DNA from: Pseudomonas vranovensis DSM 16006 | GTDB taxonomy: Bacteria; Pseudomonadota; Gammaproteobacteria; Pseudomonadales; Pseudomonadaceae | Assembly: GCF_000425805.1 (NCBI RefSeq) | Contig: NZ_AUED01000002.1 | Location: 372,001 to 436,000, forward strand | Reading direction: 5' to 3' | Length of the DNA stretch: 64,000 nucleotides | Shown: positions 8,849 to 22,311 of the stretch, one piece after another | How positions within the stretch are numbered: position 1 is the first letter of the stretch | How the letters are laid out: the number at the start of each line of letters is the position of its first letter | Made by a program: the position numbers and the translations under genes | Notes under the pieces: model-generated | Seen by the model: only the letters and a program-made list of their open reading frames with translations | Database searches by the model: none | What the model was told of the DNA's origin: nothing

Positions 8849-9004
8849 TTACTTGATCTTGGCTTCCTTGTAGATCACGTGCTTGCGAACAACCGGATCG
8901 AATTTTTTGATTTCGATTTTGTCCGGAGTGGTGCGCTTGTTCTTGTCGGTGGTGTAGAAGTGGCCGGTATTAGCGGTCGACACCAGACGGATCAATTCAC
9001 GCAT
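8849..9004 (-). CDS. rpmG: 50S ribosomal protein L33
   Basis: A 51-residue ribosomal protein. The translation begins [10 protein letters not shown], continues through [19 protein letters not shown] and ends KEAKIK. It has no cysteine, so it is the zinc-free form of L33. It follows rpmB on the same strand after an 11-base gap, the usual bacterial pair, and is followed by a strong terminator. Its small size makes it easy to miss in ORF scans. Confidence 0.95.
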   Translation of the reverse strand: MRELIRLVSTANTGHFYTTDKNKRTTPDKIEIKKFDPVVRKHVIYKEAKIK

Positions 9005-9015
9005 GATTCTCTCCC

Positions 9016-9252
9016 TTAGACCTTGGCGCCGTTACGGCGAATGTCGACCAGAACGGCATCAATGCCGCGCTTGTCGATGATGCGCATGCCTTTGGCAGAT
9101 ACGCGCAGACGCACGAAACGCTTCTCGGACTCGACCCAGAAGCGATGATGCTGCAGGTTCGGCAGGAAACGACGACGGGTTTTGTTGTTTGCGTGGGAAA
9201 TGTTATTCCCGGTTACCGGACCCTTACCGGTAACTTGACAGACTCTCGACAT
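9016..9252 (-). CDS. rpmB: 50S ribosomal protein L28
   Basis: A 78-residue ribosomal protein with the conserved opening [17 protein letters not shown] and the RRRFLPNLQ segment. It is the first gene of an rpmB-rpmG unit on the minus strand, with a 140-base leader from a good promoter at 9401-9429. Confidence 0.97.
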   Translation of the reverse strand: MSRVCQVTGKGPVTGNNISHANNKTRRRFLPNLQHHRFWVESEKRFVRLRVSAKGMRIIDKRGIDAVLVDIRRNGAKV

Positions 9253-9277
9253 GCCTCAGCCCTCTAAAACCACATGC

Positions 9278-9296
9278 CCAACCCGGCATGGGTTGG
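9278..9296 (-). other. Short hairpin in rpmB leader
   Basis: CCAACCC at 9278-9284 pairs with GGGTTGG at 9290-9296 around a five-base loop, about 30 bases before the rpmB start codon. It could be part of an autoregulatory leader, as several ribosomal protein genes have, but a 7-bp stem alone is weak evidence. Confidence 0.35.
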
Positions 9297-9400
9297 CCGC
9301 TTAATCTCTCAGTCTTTGGCGCCAGGCGCCGTGTTTCTTCAGGGTCTTATCGACTCAATCAGCAGATGCGACAAGCCGAGCCCCTAGAAAAGAGCGCTGC

Positions 9401-9429
9401 TTTATACCAGAAAGACCAAAGCACAACAA
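9401..9429 (-). promoter_or_regulatory. Sigma-70 promoter for rpmB-rpmG
   Basis: On the minus strand TTGTTG (9424-9429) is followed after 17 bases by TATAAA (9401-9406), which also has the extended TGG element. It predicts a leader of roughly 140 bases for rpmB. The remaining bases up to the peptide-binding protein start at 9616 hold no gene that I can support. Confidence 0.65.
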
Positions 9430-9615
9430 CAGAAGATGTGCTTTGACTTGATGATGGAGACGCGGGAGCAGCATAACGACTGGCCCGGCAAGGTGTCGAC
9501 CACTCGTCGCACGAATGGCAAAAAAGGATATGGTCATTTGTGAGCCAGCGCACTAGGGTAGGACGTTTCCAGACTGCACTGGCAGATGGGCCAACGATCA
9601 GCCAAGGAATCCCCC

Positions 9616-11205
9616 ATGCGCGCTGCCGCTCTACCCCTGTTGTTCGCCACCCTGCTCGGCCCGGCTTTCGCCCAGGCGGCTGCGCTGAGTGTGTGCACCG
9701 AGGCCAGTCCTGAAGGCTTTGATGTGGTTCAGTACAATTCACTGACTACCACCAACGCCTCGGCTGATGTCTTGATGAACCGCCTGGTCGAATTCGATGC
9801 CGTCCAGGGCAAGGTCGTACCCAGCCTGGCCGAGCGCTGGACAGTTTCGCCAGACGGCCTGGTCTACGAATTCAAGTTGCGCCCGGAGGTCAAGTTTCAC
9901 AGCACTGGTTACTTCAAGCCAGGCCGCAGCCTGAACGCCGACGACGTGCTGTTCAGCTTCCAACGCATGATTTACCCGGCCCACTCCTGGCACAAGATCG
10001 CCCAGAGTGGCTATCCCCATGCCCAGTCACTGCAGTTGCCGGAGCTGATCAAACACATCGAGGCACCAGAGCCGCTGACGGTGCGTTTTACCCTCAATCA
10101 TGCCGACGCGACCTTCCTGCCGACCCTGAGCATGGGTTTCGCTTCGATCTACTCGGCCGAATATGCGGACCAGTTGCTCAAGGCCGGCACCCCGGAAAAA
10201 CTCAATAGCCAACCGATCGGCACCGGTCCATTCGTGTTCAACCGCTTCCAGAAGGATGCGGTGATTCGCTACCGGGCCAACCCGGATTACTTTGACGGCA
10301 AGCCGGCGGTCGACCCGCTGATCTATGCCATCACTCCGGATGCCAACGTGCGCCTGCAGAAGCTCAAGCGCAACGAGTGCCAGATCGCCTTGTCACCCAA
10401 GCCGCTGGACATTGCCGCGGCCAAAGATGATGCGGCCTTGAAGGTCGAAAAGACCGAAGCCTTCATGACCGCGTTCCTGGCCATCAACAGTCAGCATGCG
10501 CCACTGGACAAAGTTGAGGTCAGGCAAGCCATCAACCTGGCTTTCGACAAGGCCAGCTACCTCAAGGCCGTTTTTGAAGACACCGCCGTTGCTGCCAATG
10601 GCCCCTACCCGCCCAATACCTGGAGCTATGCCAAGGACCTGCCCGGCTACCCCACCAACCTCGACAAAGCCCGTGCCCTGCTGGAAAAGGCTGGTTTGAA
10701 GGACGGCTTCAGCACCACCATCTGGACCCGCCCGCAAGGCAGCCTGCTCAACCCCAACCCGAGCCTGGGCGCGCAATTGCTGCAGGCGGACCTGGCCAAA
10801 ATTAGTATCAAGGCCGAAATTCGTGTCATTGAATGGGGTGAGCTGATTCGCCGGGCCAAGGCAGGCGAGCATGACCTGCTCTTCATGGGCTGGGCGGGCG
10901 ACAATGGCGACCCGGATAACTTCCTCAGCCCGCAGTTCGCGTGCGCCGCGGTCAAGTCAGGGACCAACTTCGCCCGCTATTGCGACCCGCGCCTGGACCA
11001 GCTGATCAGTGCCGGCAAGACCACTACCGACCAAAGCGTGCGCAGCCGCCTGTACCAGCAAGCCCAGGCACTGATCCAGCAACAGGCACTGTGGTTGCCG
11101 CTGGCGCATCCGACGGCTGCGGCACTGATGCGCCAGGGCGTGGAGGGTTATCGGGTCAGCCCATTTGGCCGCCAGGACTTTGCCAAGGTCAGTACGACGC
11201 GCTGA
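9616..11205 (+). CDS. ABC transporter substrate-binding protein, DppA-like
   Basis: A 529-residue periplasmic binding protein with a signal peptide ([20 protein letters not shown], cleaved after an A-Q-A type site). It has the family 5 extracellular-solute fold, recognised by [13 protein letters not shown] at the mature start, [16 protein letters not shown] in the middle, and [19 protein letters not shown] near the end. The family binds dipeptides, oligopeptides, nickel or heme. No permease or ATPase genes lie nearby, so this is an orphan binding protein that must use a transporter encoded elsewhere. ATG 9616 follows AAGGAAT; ten upstream codons would spoil the signal peptide. Confidence 0.88.
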   Translation: MRAAALPLLFATLLGPAFAQAAALSVCTEASPEGFDVVQYNSLTTTNASADVLMNRLVEFDAVQGKVVPSLAERWTVSPDGLVYEFKLRPEVKFHSTGYFKPGRSLNADDVLFSFQRMIYPAHSWHKIAQSGYPHAQSLQLPELIKHIEAPEPLTVRFTLNHADATFLPTLSMGFASIYSAEYADQLLKAGTPEKLNSQPIGTGPFVFNRFQKDAVIRYRANPDYFDGKPAVDPLIYAITPDANVRLQKLKRNECQIALSPKPLDIAAAKDDAALKVEKTEAFMTAFLAINSQHAPLDKVEVRQAINLAFDKASYLKAVFEDTAVAANGPYPPNTWSYAKDLPGYPTNLDKARALLEKAGLKDGFSTTIWTRPQGSLLNPNPSLGAQLLQADLAKISIKAEIRVIEWGELIRRAKAGEHDLLFMGWAGDNGDPDNFLSPQFACAAVKSGTNFARYCDPRLDQLISAGKTTTDQSVRSRLYQQAQALIQQQALWLPLAHPTAAALMRQGVEGYRVSPFGRQDFAKVSTTR

Positions 11206-11875
11206 ACCACCCCTGCTCGACCATTGATAGCGGCTCACTGTCGCCAACGATGAAATGGTCGAGCAGCCGTACCTCGATCAATGCCAGTGCCTCCTTGAGG
11301 CGTAGCGTGAGGTTCACATCGGCCTGGCTCGGCTCCGATACGCCCGACGGATGGTTATGGCAGAGAATCACTGCCGCAGAATTGTGCGCCAGGGCACGCT
11401 TGACCACTTGCCGGGGATAAACGCTGGCACTGTCGATAGAGCCTCGAAACAGTGCTTCGAACCCCAGCAAACGGTGCTTGGTGTCGAGAAACAGGCAGGC
11501 AAATACTTCGTGTGGCTCATGGCGCAACTGGGCTTTGAAGTAGTCCTTTACCGCCGTGGGGCTTTCCAGTGCAGAACCACGCCGCAGTTGATCGGCCAGG
11601 TGGCGCCGGGACATTTCCATCACCGCCTGCAATTGCGCGAACTTGGCAGGGCCCAGGCCAAACTCCTTGTTGAAGCGGACGTCATCGGCTTCGAGCAACT
11701 CACGCAGGCCACCGAATTGCCTGAGCAGATGACGGGCCAGATCGACCGCGCTATAGCCCCTGGCGCCGGTGCGCAGGAATATCGCCAGCAGCTCGGCATC
11801 CGAAAGGCTTAACGCGCCTTGTTCCAGCAATTTCTCCCGCGGTCTCTCCGCCGCAGGCCAGTCCCTGATACTCAT
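11189..11875 (-). CDS. radC: RadC family JAB-domain protein
   Basis: A 228-residue protein with an N-terminal helix-hairpin-helix-like region and a C-terminal JAB/MPN metalloprotease-like domain. The metal motif is seen in [17 protein letters not shown]. The name comes from an old link to DNA repair that has not held up; the biochemical role is open. It is divergent from coaBC with a 134-base gap, and its last 17 bases overlap the end of the convergent peptide-binding protein gene. Confidence 0.93.
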   Translation of the reverse strand: MSIRDWPAAERPREKLLEQGALSLSDAELLAIFLRTGARGYSAVDLARHLLRQFGGLRELLEADDVRFNKEFGLGPAKFAQLQAVMEMSRRHLADQLRRGSALESPTAVKDYFKAQLRHEPHEVFACLFLDTKHRLLGFEALFRGSIDSASVYPRQVVKRALAHNSAAVILCHNHPSGVSEPSQADVNLTLRLKEALALIEVRLLDHFIVGDSEPLSMVEQGWFSASY

Positions 11876-12009
11876 GCCTCACCTCCCTGTCTATCGGTTA
11901 CTGCTCCTGTGTTACAGCCCTGTGCTACATTAGCCCCTCTTTTTTCCGCGACGATTCGGCCTGGGGAGGCGTCGTCGCCGCGTGCAATCACTGAGCAAAA
12001 GGCAAGCCT

Positions 12010-13218
12010 ATGCAGCGGCTGTATCGTAAGCGCATCGTTCTCGGCGTCGGCGGCGGCATCGCCGCCTACAAGAGTGCCGAACTGGTTCGCCGACTCCTGG
12101 AACACGGCGCGCAGGTGCGTGTCGTCATGACCCGCGGCGGCGCTGAGTTCATCACGCCGCTGACCCTGCAGGCACTGTCCGGCCACCCGGTGCACATGGA
12201 TCTATTGGACCCTGCTGCCGAAGCGGCGATGGGCCATATCGAACTGGCCAAGTGGGCTGACCTGGTGCTGATCGCCCCGGCCACTGCAGACCTGCTGGCC
12301 CGCCTGGCCCAGGGCGTGGCCGACGACCTGCTGACCACCCTGGTACTGGCCACCGACGCCACCGTGGCTGTCGCCCCGGCCATGAACCAGGCCATGTGGC
12401 GCGACCCGGCCACCCAGGCCAATCTCGATCTGCTGCAAAGTCGCAATATCAAGGTCTTTGGCCCGGCCTCCGGTAGCCAGGCCTGTGGCGATGTCGGCCT
12501 GGGCCGCATGCTCGAGGCCAACGACCTGGCCTGGTGCGCGGCGGAAAGCTTCCAGCGCCAGTCGCTGACCGGCAAACACATTGTGATCACCGCTGGCCCG
12601 ACCCAGGAAAACATCGACCCGGTGCGCTACATCACCAACCATAGCTCCGGGAAAATGGGCTTCGCCCTGGCCGAAGCCGCCGTCGAGGCGGGCGCCAAGG
12701 TGACATTGATCAGCGGCCCGGTTCACTTGCCAACACCCGACCGGGCGTCGCGCATCGACGTTGTCAGTGCTCGCGACATGCTGGCCGCCTGTGAAGCGGC
12801 CATGCCCTGCGATATTTTCATCGCCTCAGCCGCGGTCGCAGACTACCGCCCTGAAGTGGTCGCGCCGCAAAAACTCAAGAAAGACCCTACGACAGGTGAC
12901 GGCCTGCTGCTGCAGATGGTCCGTAACCCGGACATTCTCGCCACCATTGCCACCCGTCCCGATCGACCGTTCAGCGTCGGCTTTGCCGCCGAGACCGAAC
13001 ACCTACTCGATTACGCAGCGCGCAAGCTCAAGGACAAAAACCTCGACCTGATTGTCGCCAACGATGTGGCCAACCCCAGCATCGGCTTCAACAGCGAGGA
13101 AAACGCCTGCAGCGTGATCGATCGCCAGCTCCACGAAACACTCTTTGCACAAACCAGCAAGGGCAAGATCGCCCGCCAGCTGGTTGCTTTCATCGCCGAA
13201 CGTCTCAACCAGGTTTAA
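12010..13218 (+). CDS. coaBC: Phosphopantothenoylcysteine decarboxylase/synthase
   Basis: A 402-residue bifunctional enzyme of coenzyme A synthesis. The N-terminal CoaC flavoprotein decarboxylase half has the APAMNQAMW substrate clamp and the GSQACGDVGLGRM cysteine flap. The C-terminal CoaB half has ITAGPTQENIDPVRY and the SSGKMG segment, and joins cysteine to 4'-phosphopantothenate using CTP. It is followed after six bases by dut, the common proteobacterial arrangement. Confidence 0.97.
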   Translation: MQRLYRKRIVLGVGGGIAAYKSAELVRRLLEHGAQVRVVMTRGGAEFITPLTLQALSGHPVHMDLLDPAAEAAMGHIELAKWADLVLIAPATADLLARLAQGVADDLLTTLVLATDATVAVAPAMNQAMWRDPATQANLDLLQSRNIKVFGPASGSQACGDVGLGRMLEANDLAWCAAESFQRQSLTGKHIVITAGPTQENIDPVRYITNHSSGKMGFALAEAAVEAGAKVTLISGPVHLPTPDRASRIDVVSARDMLAACEAAMPCDIFIASAAVADYRPEVVAPQKLKKDPTTGDGLLLQMVRNPDILATIATRPDRPFSVGFAAETEHLLDYAARKLKDKNLDLIVANDVANPSIGFNSEENACSVIDRQLHETLFAQTSKGKIARQLVAFIAERLNQV

Positions 13219-13224
13219 TTCTGC

Positions 13225-13680
13225 ATGCACGCTCTACAAGCCAAGATTCTCGACCCACGCATCGGCAACGAATTCCCGCTGCCACAGTACGCTACACCCG
13301 GTTCGGCCGGCCTCGACCTGCGCGCCATGCTCAAGGAAGACACCCTCCTCGAGCCAGGCCAGACCCTACTGATCCCTACCGGCCTGTCGATCTACATCGG
13401 TGATCCAGGCCTTGCCGCCATGATCCTGCCGCGCTCAGGCCTGGGCCACAAACATGGCATCGTGCTGGGCAACCTGATAGGCCTGATCGACTCCGACTAC
13501 CAGGGTGAACTGATGGTGTCGTGCTGGAACCGTGGCCAGACCCCTTTCACCATTGCCATCGGCGAGCGCATCGCACAACTGGTGTTGGTGCCCGTCGTAC
13601 AGGCTCATTTCGACATTGTCGAAGCCTTCGACGAAAGCCAGCGTGGCGCTGGTGGCTTCGGCCATTCCGGCAGCCACTGA
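13225..13680 (+). CDS. dut: dUTP diphosphatase
   Basis: A 151-residue trimeric dUTPase, which removes dUTP and supplies dUMP for thymidylate synthesis. All five family motifs are visible: [39 protein letters not shown] and the C-terminal [12 protein letters not shown] that closes over the active site. It sits between coaBC and algC on the same strand. Confidence 0.97.
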   Translation: MHALQAKILDPRIGNEFPLPQYATPGSAGLDLRAMLKEDTLLEPGQTLLIPTGLSIYIGDPGLAAMILPRSGLGHKHGIVLGNLIGLIDSDYQGELMVSCWNRGQTPFTIAIGERIAQLVLVPVVQAHFDIVEAFDESQRGAGGFGHSGSH

Positions 13681-13793
13681 TCCCTCGACTCATTACCTCG
13701 CGCCAAGGACGGCGAACTCTCTGGCGAAAACGTCGTCAAAGCGTTCAGTTTGAGCCTGCCCTGCACGCCCTCGATATTGGAGCTTCCCCAGAG

Positions 13794-16129
<2,336 letters not shown>

Positions 16130-16133
16130 GGCC

Positions 16134-16158
16134 TGTAGGAGCGGGCTTGCCCCGCGAT
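16134..16158 (+). repeat. P. putida REP sequence
   Basis: A full-length copy of the extragenic palindrome containing AGCGGGCTTGCCCCGCGAT, placed just after the argB stop and just before the terminator. Confidence 0.85.
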
Positions 16159-16162
16159 CAAG

Positions 16163-16200
16163 ACATAAAAAAGGCGACCTGATGGTCGCCTTTTTTATGT
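16163..16200. terminator. Bidirectional terminator, argB and pyrE
   Basis: A perfect 17-bp stem pairs 16163-16179 with 16184-16200 around the loop TGAT. The GC part is GGCGACC/GGTCGCC and the outer part is A/T tract, so it can work on both strands between the convergent argB and pyrE genes. Confidence 0.93.
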
Positions 16201-16203
16201 ACC

Positions 16204-16845
16204 TCAGATCCCGTACTGGGCCCGATAGGCCTCGACGGCCGGCAGATGCTGCTTGAGTGCCGGATCGTCCGCAAGGAACTGCAGCACCTGGGTCAGTGAA
16301 ACGATGCTGACCACCGGAATGCCGAAGTCGCGCTCCACTTCCTGGATAGCCGACAGCTCGCCGTTGCCCCGCTCCTGGCGGTTCAAGGCGATCAGAACGC
16401 CTGCAGCCTTGGCCTGTTGGCCCTGGATGATCTGCATGACCTCACGGATTGCAGTGCCGGCAGTGATCACGTCGTCGATGATCAGCACGTCGCCTGTCAG
16501 CGGCGCACCGACCAGGCTGCCTCCTTCGCCGTGTGCCTTGGCTTCCTTGCGGTTGAAACACCATGGCAGGTCGAGGTTGTGGTGCTCGGCCAGGGCCACT
16601 GCAGTGGCTGCCGCCAGGGGAATACCCTTGTAGGCGGGGCCGAACAGCACGTCGAACGGAATCTTGCTGTCGACGATTGCCGCCGCATAGAAACGTCCGA
16701 GCTGAGCCAGGGCAGAGCCGCTGTTGAACAGGCCGGCATTGAAGAAATACGGGCTGGTGCGGCCCGACTTGAGGGTGAATTCACCGAAGCGCAGAACCCC
16801 GCGGTCGATGGCAAAACGAATGAAGTCGCGCTGATACGGCTGCAT
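16204..16845 (-). CDS. pyrE: Orotate phosphoribosyltransferase
   Basis: A 213-residue enzyme that makes orotidine 5'-phosphate from orotate and PRPP in pyrimidine synthesis. The PRPP-binding loop is [14 protein letters not shown] near residue 122, and [13 protein letters not shown] near residue 27 is the usual N-terminal signature. It is divergent from crc with an 80-base gap, as in other pseudomonads. Confidence 0.97.
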   Translation of the reverse strand: MQPYQRDFIRFAIDRGVLRFGEFTLKSGRTSPYFFNAGLFNSGSALAQLGRFYAAAIVDSKIPFDVLFGPAYKGIPLAAATAVALAEHHNLDLPWCFNRKEAKAHGEGGSLVGAPLTGDVLIIDDVITAGTAIREVMQIIQGQQAKAAGVLIALNRQERGNGELSAIQEVERDFGIPVVSIVSLTQVLQFLADDPALKQHLPAVEAYRAQYGI

Positions 16846-16925
16846 GAAGAGTCCCGGATACCACGGATTTAGCTAATTGAGTACAGCTCGGGTATCATAC
16901 ACGCACGAGATTTTTGGGGCCATTT

Positions 16926-17705
16926 ATGCGGATCATCAGTGTGAACGTTAATGGCATTCAGGCTGCAGTCGAGCGTGGTTTGCTCAGCTGGCTGCAAGCC
17001 CAGAATGCTGACGTCATCTGCCTTCAGGATACCCGCGCCTCGGCCTTTGAACTCGACGACCCAGCTTTCCAGCTCGATGGCTACTTCCTTTATGCCTGCG
17101 ATGCAGAAGTTCCCGCCCAAGGCGGCGTGGCACTTTATTCGCGGTTGCAGCCCAAGGCAGTCATCAGCGGCCTGGGCTTCGAGACAGCCGATCGCTACGG
17201 ACGTTACCTGCAGGCCGATTTCGACAAGGTAAGCATCGCAACGCTGCTGCTGCCTTCTGGAATGAACGGCGACGAAGACTTGAACCAGAAATTCAAGTTG
17301 ATGGACGACTTCGCCAAGTACCTGGACAAACAGCGACGCAAACGTCGTGAGTACATCTATTGCGGCTCGTTGTATGTGGCGCAACAGAAGCTCGACGTCA
17401 AGAACTGGCGTGACGGCCAGCAGTCACCAGGTTTCCTGGCGCCGGAGCGCGCCTGGATGGACACCGTTGTCGGTGACATGGGTTATGTCGACGCCTTGCG
17501 CGAAGTCAGCCGTGAAGGCGACCAGTACAGCTGGTGGCCAGACAACGAGCAGGCTGAAATGCTGAACCTGGGCTGGCGCTTTGACTACCAGCTCCTGACC
17601 CCAGGCCTGCGTCGCTTTGTACGAAGCGCTCGCCTGCCGCGTCAGCCACGCTTCTCCCAGCACGCGCCACTGATCGTGGACTACGACTGGACGCTGACGA
17701 TCTGA
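16926..17705 (+). CDS. crc: Catabolite repression control protein Crc
   Basis: A 259-residue protein of the exonuclease-endonuclease-phosphatase fold. It starts MRIISVNVNGIQAAVERG and keeps the fold but has CLQDTR where nucleases have LQET, in line with the known lack of nuclease activity. In pseudomonads Crc works with Hfq on A-rich motifs in target mRNAs to repress translation of less favoured catabolic genes; CrcZ-type RNAs relieve this. ATG 16926 was chosen from protein similarity over an in-frame start at 16914. A long stem terminator follows at once. Confidence 0.95.
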   Translation: MRIISVNVNGIQAAVERGLLSWLQAQNADVICLQDTRASAFELDDPAFQLDGYFLYACDAEVPAQGGVALYSRLQPKAVISGLGFETADRYGRYLQADFDKVSIATLLLPSGMNGDEDLNQKFKLMDDFAKYLDKQRRKRREYIYCGSLYVAQQKLDVKNWRDGQQSPGFLAPERAWMDTVVGDMGYVDALREVSREGDQYSWWPDNEQAEMLNLGWRFDYQLLTPGLRRFVRSARLPRQPRFSQHAPLIVDYDWTLTI

Positions 17706-17711
17706 TCGCTC

Positions 17712-17752
17712 AGCCACAAAAAAGCCGACATTGCGTCGGCTTTTTTGTGGCT
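17712..17752. terminator. Bidirectional terminator after crc
   Basis: An 18-bp perfect stem pairs 17712-17729 with 17735-17752 around a five-base loop, with A6 and T6 tracts inside the stem. It lies between crc and the convergent DUF4870 gene and can serve both. Confidence 0.93.
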
Positions 17753-17770
17753 GCTGCTTTTATCAGATCA

Positions 17771-18139
17771 TTATTTGATCGGTCGCCAGGTCAGCGGATA
17801 GCGATAGGGCTGGCCATCATTGGCCTTGACCCCGGCAATGATGGTCAGGACCAGCACGGCGACCATCAACATGCCAAACAGCACGATACCCACCAGCACG
17901 AACATCAGCGCAAAGCAGATGATCGATGCCAGGAATACCGTGAGCTGGAAATTCAGCGCTTCCTTGCCCTGGGCATCAATGAACGGATCCAGGTCTTTCT
18001 TCCAGATCCACATCACCAGCGGCCCGAGCAAATTGCCGAACGGAACGATCAGGCCCAGCAGCGCGGCAAGGTGGCAGAACATTGCCCACTGCCTGATCTC
18101 GGCATTGGGGGTGGGCAACTGCAGCGGTTGCTCGCTCAT
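17771..18139 (-). CDS. DUF4870 membrane protein
   Basis: A 122-residue protein with three to four hydrophobic segments (around residues 20-45 and 65-105) and the DUF4870 opening in which WAMFCHLAALLGLI is followed by GPLVMWIWKKD. The family has no known function. ATG is preceded by AAGGAG. It follows rph on the same strand after 24 bases and could be cotranscribed with it. Confidence 0.85.
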   Translation of the reverse strand: MSEQPLQLPTPNAEIRQWAMFCHLAALLGLIVPFGNLLGPLVMWIWKKDLDPFIDAQGKEALNFQLTVFLASIICFALMFVLVGIVLFGMLMVAVLVLTIIAGVKANDGQPYRYPLTWRPIK

Positions 18140-18163
18140 GCTCTGCTCCTTGCGTTGGCGAAA

Positions 18164-18886
18164 TCAGTCGGCCAGCGAGGCTTTCTGCAGTTCGAACAGG
18201 TCGACCATGCCTTTTTGAGCCAGCGCCAGCATGGCGTTGAGCTCTTCTGGCTGGAACGGTGCACCTTCAGCGGTACCCTGGACTTCGATGAAACCTCCCT
18301 GGCTGGTCATGACCACGTTCAGGTCGGTCTCGGCAGCGGAGTCTTCAAGGTAGTCCAGGTCGAGCACCGCCTCGCCCTGGTACATGCCCACCGAAACTGC
18401 GGCGATCATGTGCTTGAGCGGGTCGCCGCCCTTGAGACCACCACGTTTTTTGACCACACGCAGCGCATCAACCAGGGCAACCATGGCGCCAGTGATCGAA
18501 GCGGTGCGGGTGCCGCCGTCAGCCTGGATCACGTCGCAGTCGACGTACAGGGTGATGTCGCCCAACTTGCTCATGTCCAGCGCGGCGCGCAGCGAGCGGC
18601 CGATCAGGCGCTGGATCTCGAGGGTGCGACCACCCTGCTTGCCACGGGCGGCTTCGCGCTGGTTACGCTCGCCGGTGGAGCGCGGCAGCATGCCGTACTC
18701 GGCGGTCAACCAGCCTTGGCCCTGGCCCTTGAGGAATCGCGGCACGCCGTTTTCGACGCTGACTGTGCATACGACTTTGGTGTCACCGAACTCGACCAGT
18801 ACTGATCCCTCGGCGTGTTTGGTGTAGTTGCGGGTGATGCGGATCGAGCGGAGCTGATCGGCAGCGCGACCACTTGGACGTTTCAT
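18164..18886 (-). CDS. rph: Ribonuclease PH
   Basis: A 240-residue phosphorolytic 3'-5' exoribonuclease that trims tRNA 3' ends. It opens with [15 protein letters not shown] and carries the phosphate-binding [16 protein letters not shown] and the catalytic [16 protein letters not shown] segments. The intact C-terminus is typical of the active enzyme. It is divergent from yicC across 240 bases. Confidence 0.97.
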   Translation of the reverse strand: MKRPSGRAADQLRSIRITRNYTKHAEGSVLVEFGDTKVVCTVSVENGVPRFLKGQGQGWLTAEYGMLPRSTGERNQREAARGKQGGRTLEIQRLIGRSLRAALDMSKLGDITLYVDCDVIQADGGTRTASITGAMVALVDALRVVKKRGGLKGGDPLKHMIAAVSVGMYQGEAVLDLDYLEDSAAETDLNVVMTSQGGFIEVQGTAEGAPFQPEELNAMLALAQKGMVDLFELQKASLAD

Positions 18887-19128
18887 TTGGGATACCTGTA
18901 CTGGGTTTGAATCTGCCCAGCATTATAGAGTGCGCCGGCCTTCGTGGACACGCCTATTGTCGCAACCCCCGAAACAGACGGCCCAGCGGCGTTGGTCCGG
19001 TTTTTTGCGGACGCTGCCAGACTGTTTGTAACATCAGTGGATTGGGAGCTGGCGCCGCACTGCGCTACAATCCTGCGCCTTTGCAGCCGGTTGGCTTCCC
19101 TTGACCCATCTTTTGCGAGGTACTTCCC

Positions 19129-20626
<1,498 letters not shown>

Positions 20627-20647
20627 GCAACTGGCAACTCCAGCCGC

Positions 20648-22201
20648 TTAGCGGCGGCTGGAGACCGTGGCGTGACGGTGCAGGGTCATGCCCAGGAAGA
20701 ACGCCGGCGCCCGCAGGCGTGACAACAACATCAGCCCCAGCCCCAGCAGTGTGATGATCACTGCGATCACGAACACCAGGCCCAAGCCCCCGACATGCGA
20801 ACCGCTGCCAAACGAAGGCGAAGCGCTGTCGTATGCCGTCTGCAGGAAAATCACCGAGAGAATGCCGCCACCCAGCAGTGGGCACAGGCCGCGCATCAGG
20901 AAGTGACGCACGCTGTCGAACAGGCTGTGACGGAAGTACCAGACGCACGCATAGGCCGTCAGCGAGTAGTAGAAGCAGATCATCATGCCCAGGGCGGTGA
21001 TGGTGTCTGCCAGCACGTTCTCACTCAAGGTACGCATGGTGACGTAGAACACCGCCGCCGCCACACCAGCACAGATGGTGGCATAACGGGGGGTTTTCGA
21101 GCGTGGGCAGACGCTGGCGAAACGCTCCGGCACCGCGCCGTAGTACCCCATGGCCAGCAAGGTGCGCGCCGGCGAAACGAAGGTCGACTGCAGCGAGGCG
21201 GCGGTACTGGCCAGTACGGCGATGGACATCAGGATCGCCAGTGGCCCCATGACTGGACCTGCCAGGTGAGCGAAGACGTTTTCCTGGATACGTGGATTGT
21301 TCAGGCCCAGGCCGATATCGCCGATACCGGCAAACTGCAGGGTGGCAATCGCTGTGACCAGGTACAGGCCCAGAATCAGCAGTACCGTCAGGGTCGCTGC
21401 TCGGCCAGGCGTATCACCGCTGCCCACCGACTCTTCACTGATACTCAGGCAGACATCCCAGCCCCAGAAGATGAAGATTGACAGCGACAGGCCTGCGGTG
21501 AATGCCGAGAACGACTCGACACCAAAGGGGTTGAACCAGTCCAGGTCAAACTCCAGTGGCGGCGTATCGACAGAAGAGCCCCCGAACGCGGCCATGGCAA
21601 AGCCCACCAGCACCACCAGCTGCAATGCCACCAGGCCGTACTGCACGGTCATGGTGGTGGCAATCCCGCGGCAGCAGATCCACACCGCCATAGCGATGAA
21701 CACGCAACAGGTGACCACGTTGATCAGCAAGTTGTCGCTTAGCGCAGCCACCTCGTGGCTGCCGGTGATTTGCCCGAGAAAGAGGTAAAAGAAGTCCACC
21801 GCCACGCCGGCGAGGTTGGACAAGACGATCGTGGTTGCCGTTACCAGCCCCCAGCCACCAATCCAGCCGATCATCGGGCCAAATGCCCGGGCCGACCAGG
21901 TAAAGGACGTACCGCTGTCAGGCTCCGCCGAGTTCAGCTCGCGGTAACCCAGGGCCACCAGCAGCATGGGCAGGAAGCCAACGATGAACACTGCCGGCAG
22001 ATGGGCACCGACCTCGCGCACGGTTGGTCCGAGCGCGCCGGTGAGGGTGTACACCGGTGCAATGGTGGAAATGCCAAGCACAATGCTCGCCAGCAGCCCG
22101 AGCCGGCCCTTGGCCAGCCCCTTGGTTGCTTTCGCTGCAGTATTTGCCTGGGTGCGAGCCTGTCCCATACCTGGGGACAAGCCTGCTTCGAATTCGCTCA
22201 T
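20648..22201 (-). CDS. APC family amino acid/polyamine permease
   Basis: A 517-residue inner-membrane transporter with about twelve hydrophobic segments. The APC signature appears early as LGISTIAPVYTLTGALG and the conserved SGTSFTWSARAFGP follows. As the last gene of the polyamine unit (ligase, dehydrogenase, hydrolase, permease), it probably imports putrescine or a related amine, like PuuP. A 110-base gap separates it from the hydrolase gene. Its stop lies within an inverted repeat shared with the end of gmk. Confidence 0.85.
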   Translation of the reverse strand: MSEFEAGLSPGMGQARTQANTAAKATKGLAKGRLGLLASIVLGISTIAPVYTLTGALGPTVREVGAHLPAVFIVGFLPMLLVALGYRELNSAEPDSGTSFTWSARAFGPMIGWIGGWGLVTATTIVLSNLAGVAVDFFYLFLGQITGSHEVAALSDNLLINVVTCCVFIAMAVWICCRGIATTMTVQYGLVALQLVVLVGFAMAAFGGSSVDTPPLEFDLDWFNPFGVESFSAFTAGLSLSIFIFWGWDVCLSISEESVGSGDTPGRAATLTVLLILGLYLVTAIATLQFAGIGDIGLGLNNPRIQENVFAHLAGPVMGPLAILMSIAVLASTAASLQSTFVSPARTLLAMGYYGAVPERFASVCPRSKTPRYATICAGVAAAVFYVTMRTLSENVLADTITALGMMICFYYSLTAYACVWYFRHSLFDSVRHFLMRGLCPLLGGGILSVIFLQTAYDSASPSFGSGSHVGGLGLVFVIAVIITLLGLGLMLLSRLRAPAFFLGMTLHRHATVSSRR

Positions 22202-22311
22202 GAGTAGTGCCGCCGCTTTTGGTATTGTTTTTCAGGACGCCCCGCAGGGCGCCCGCTTTCACTCATTCAAACCTGTTGCCGATACTGCACGTCCGGATCA
22301 CCCGGATGACC

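Noticed and set aside
13521..13793. N-terminal extension of AlgC
   Set aside because: The frame is open but overlaps dut out of frame and shows no membrane helix or conserved segment; GGAG supports the later start.
20638..20663. Terminator between gmk and the permease gene
   Set aside because: An inverted repeat of about ten bases spans the permease stop, but no T-run follows on either side.
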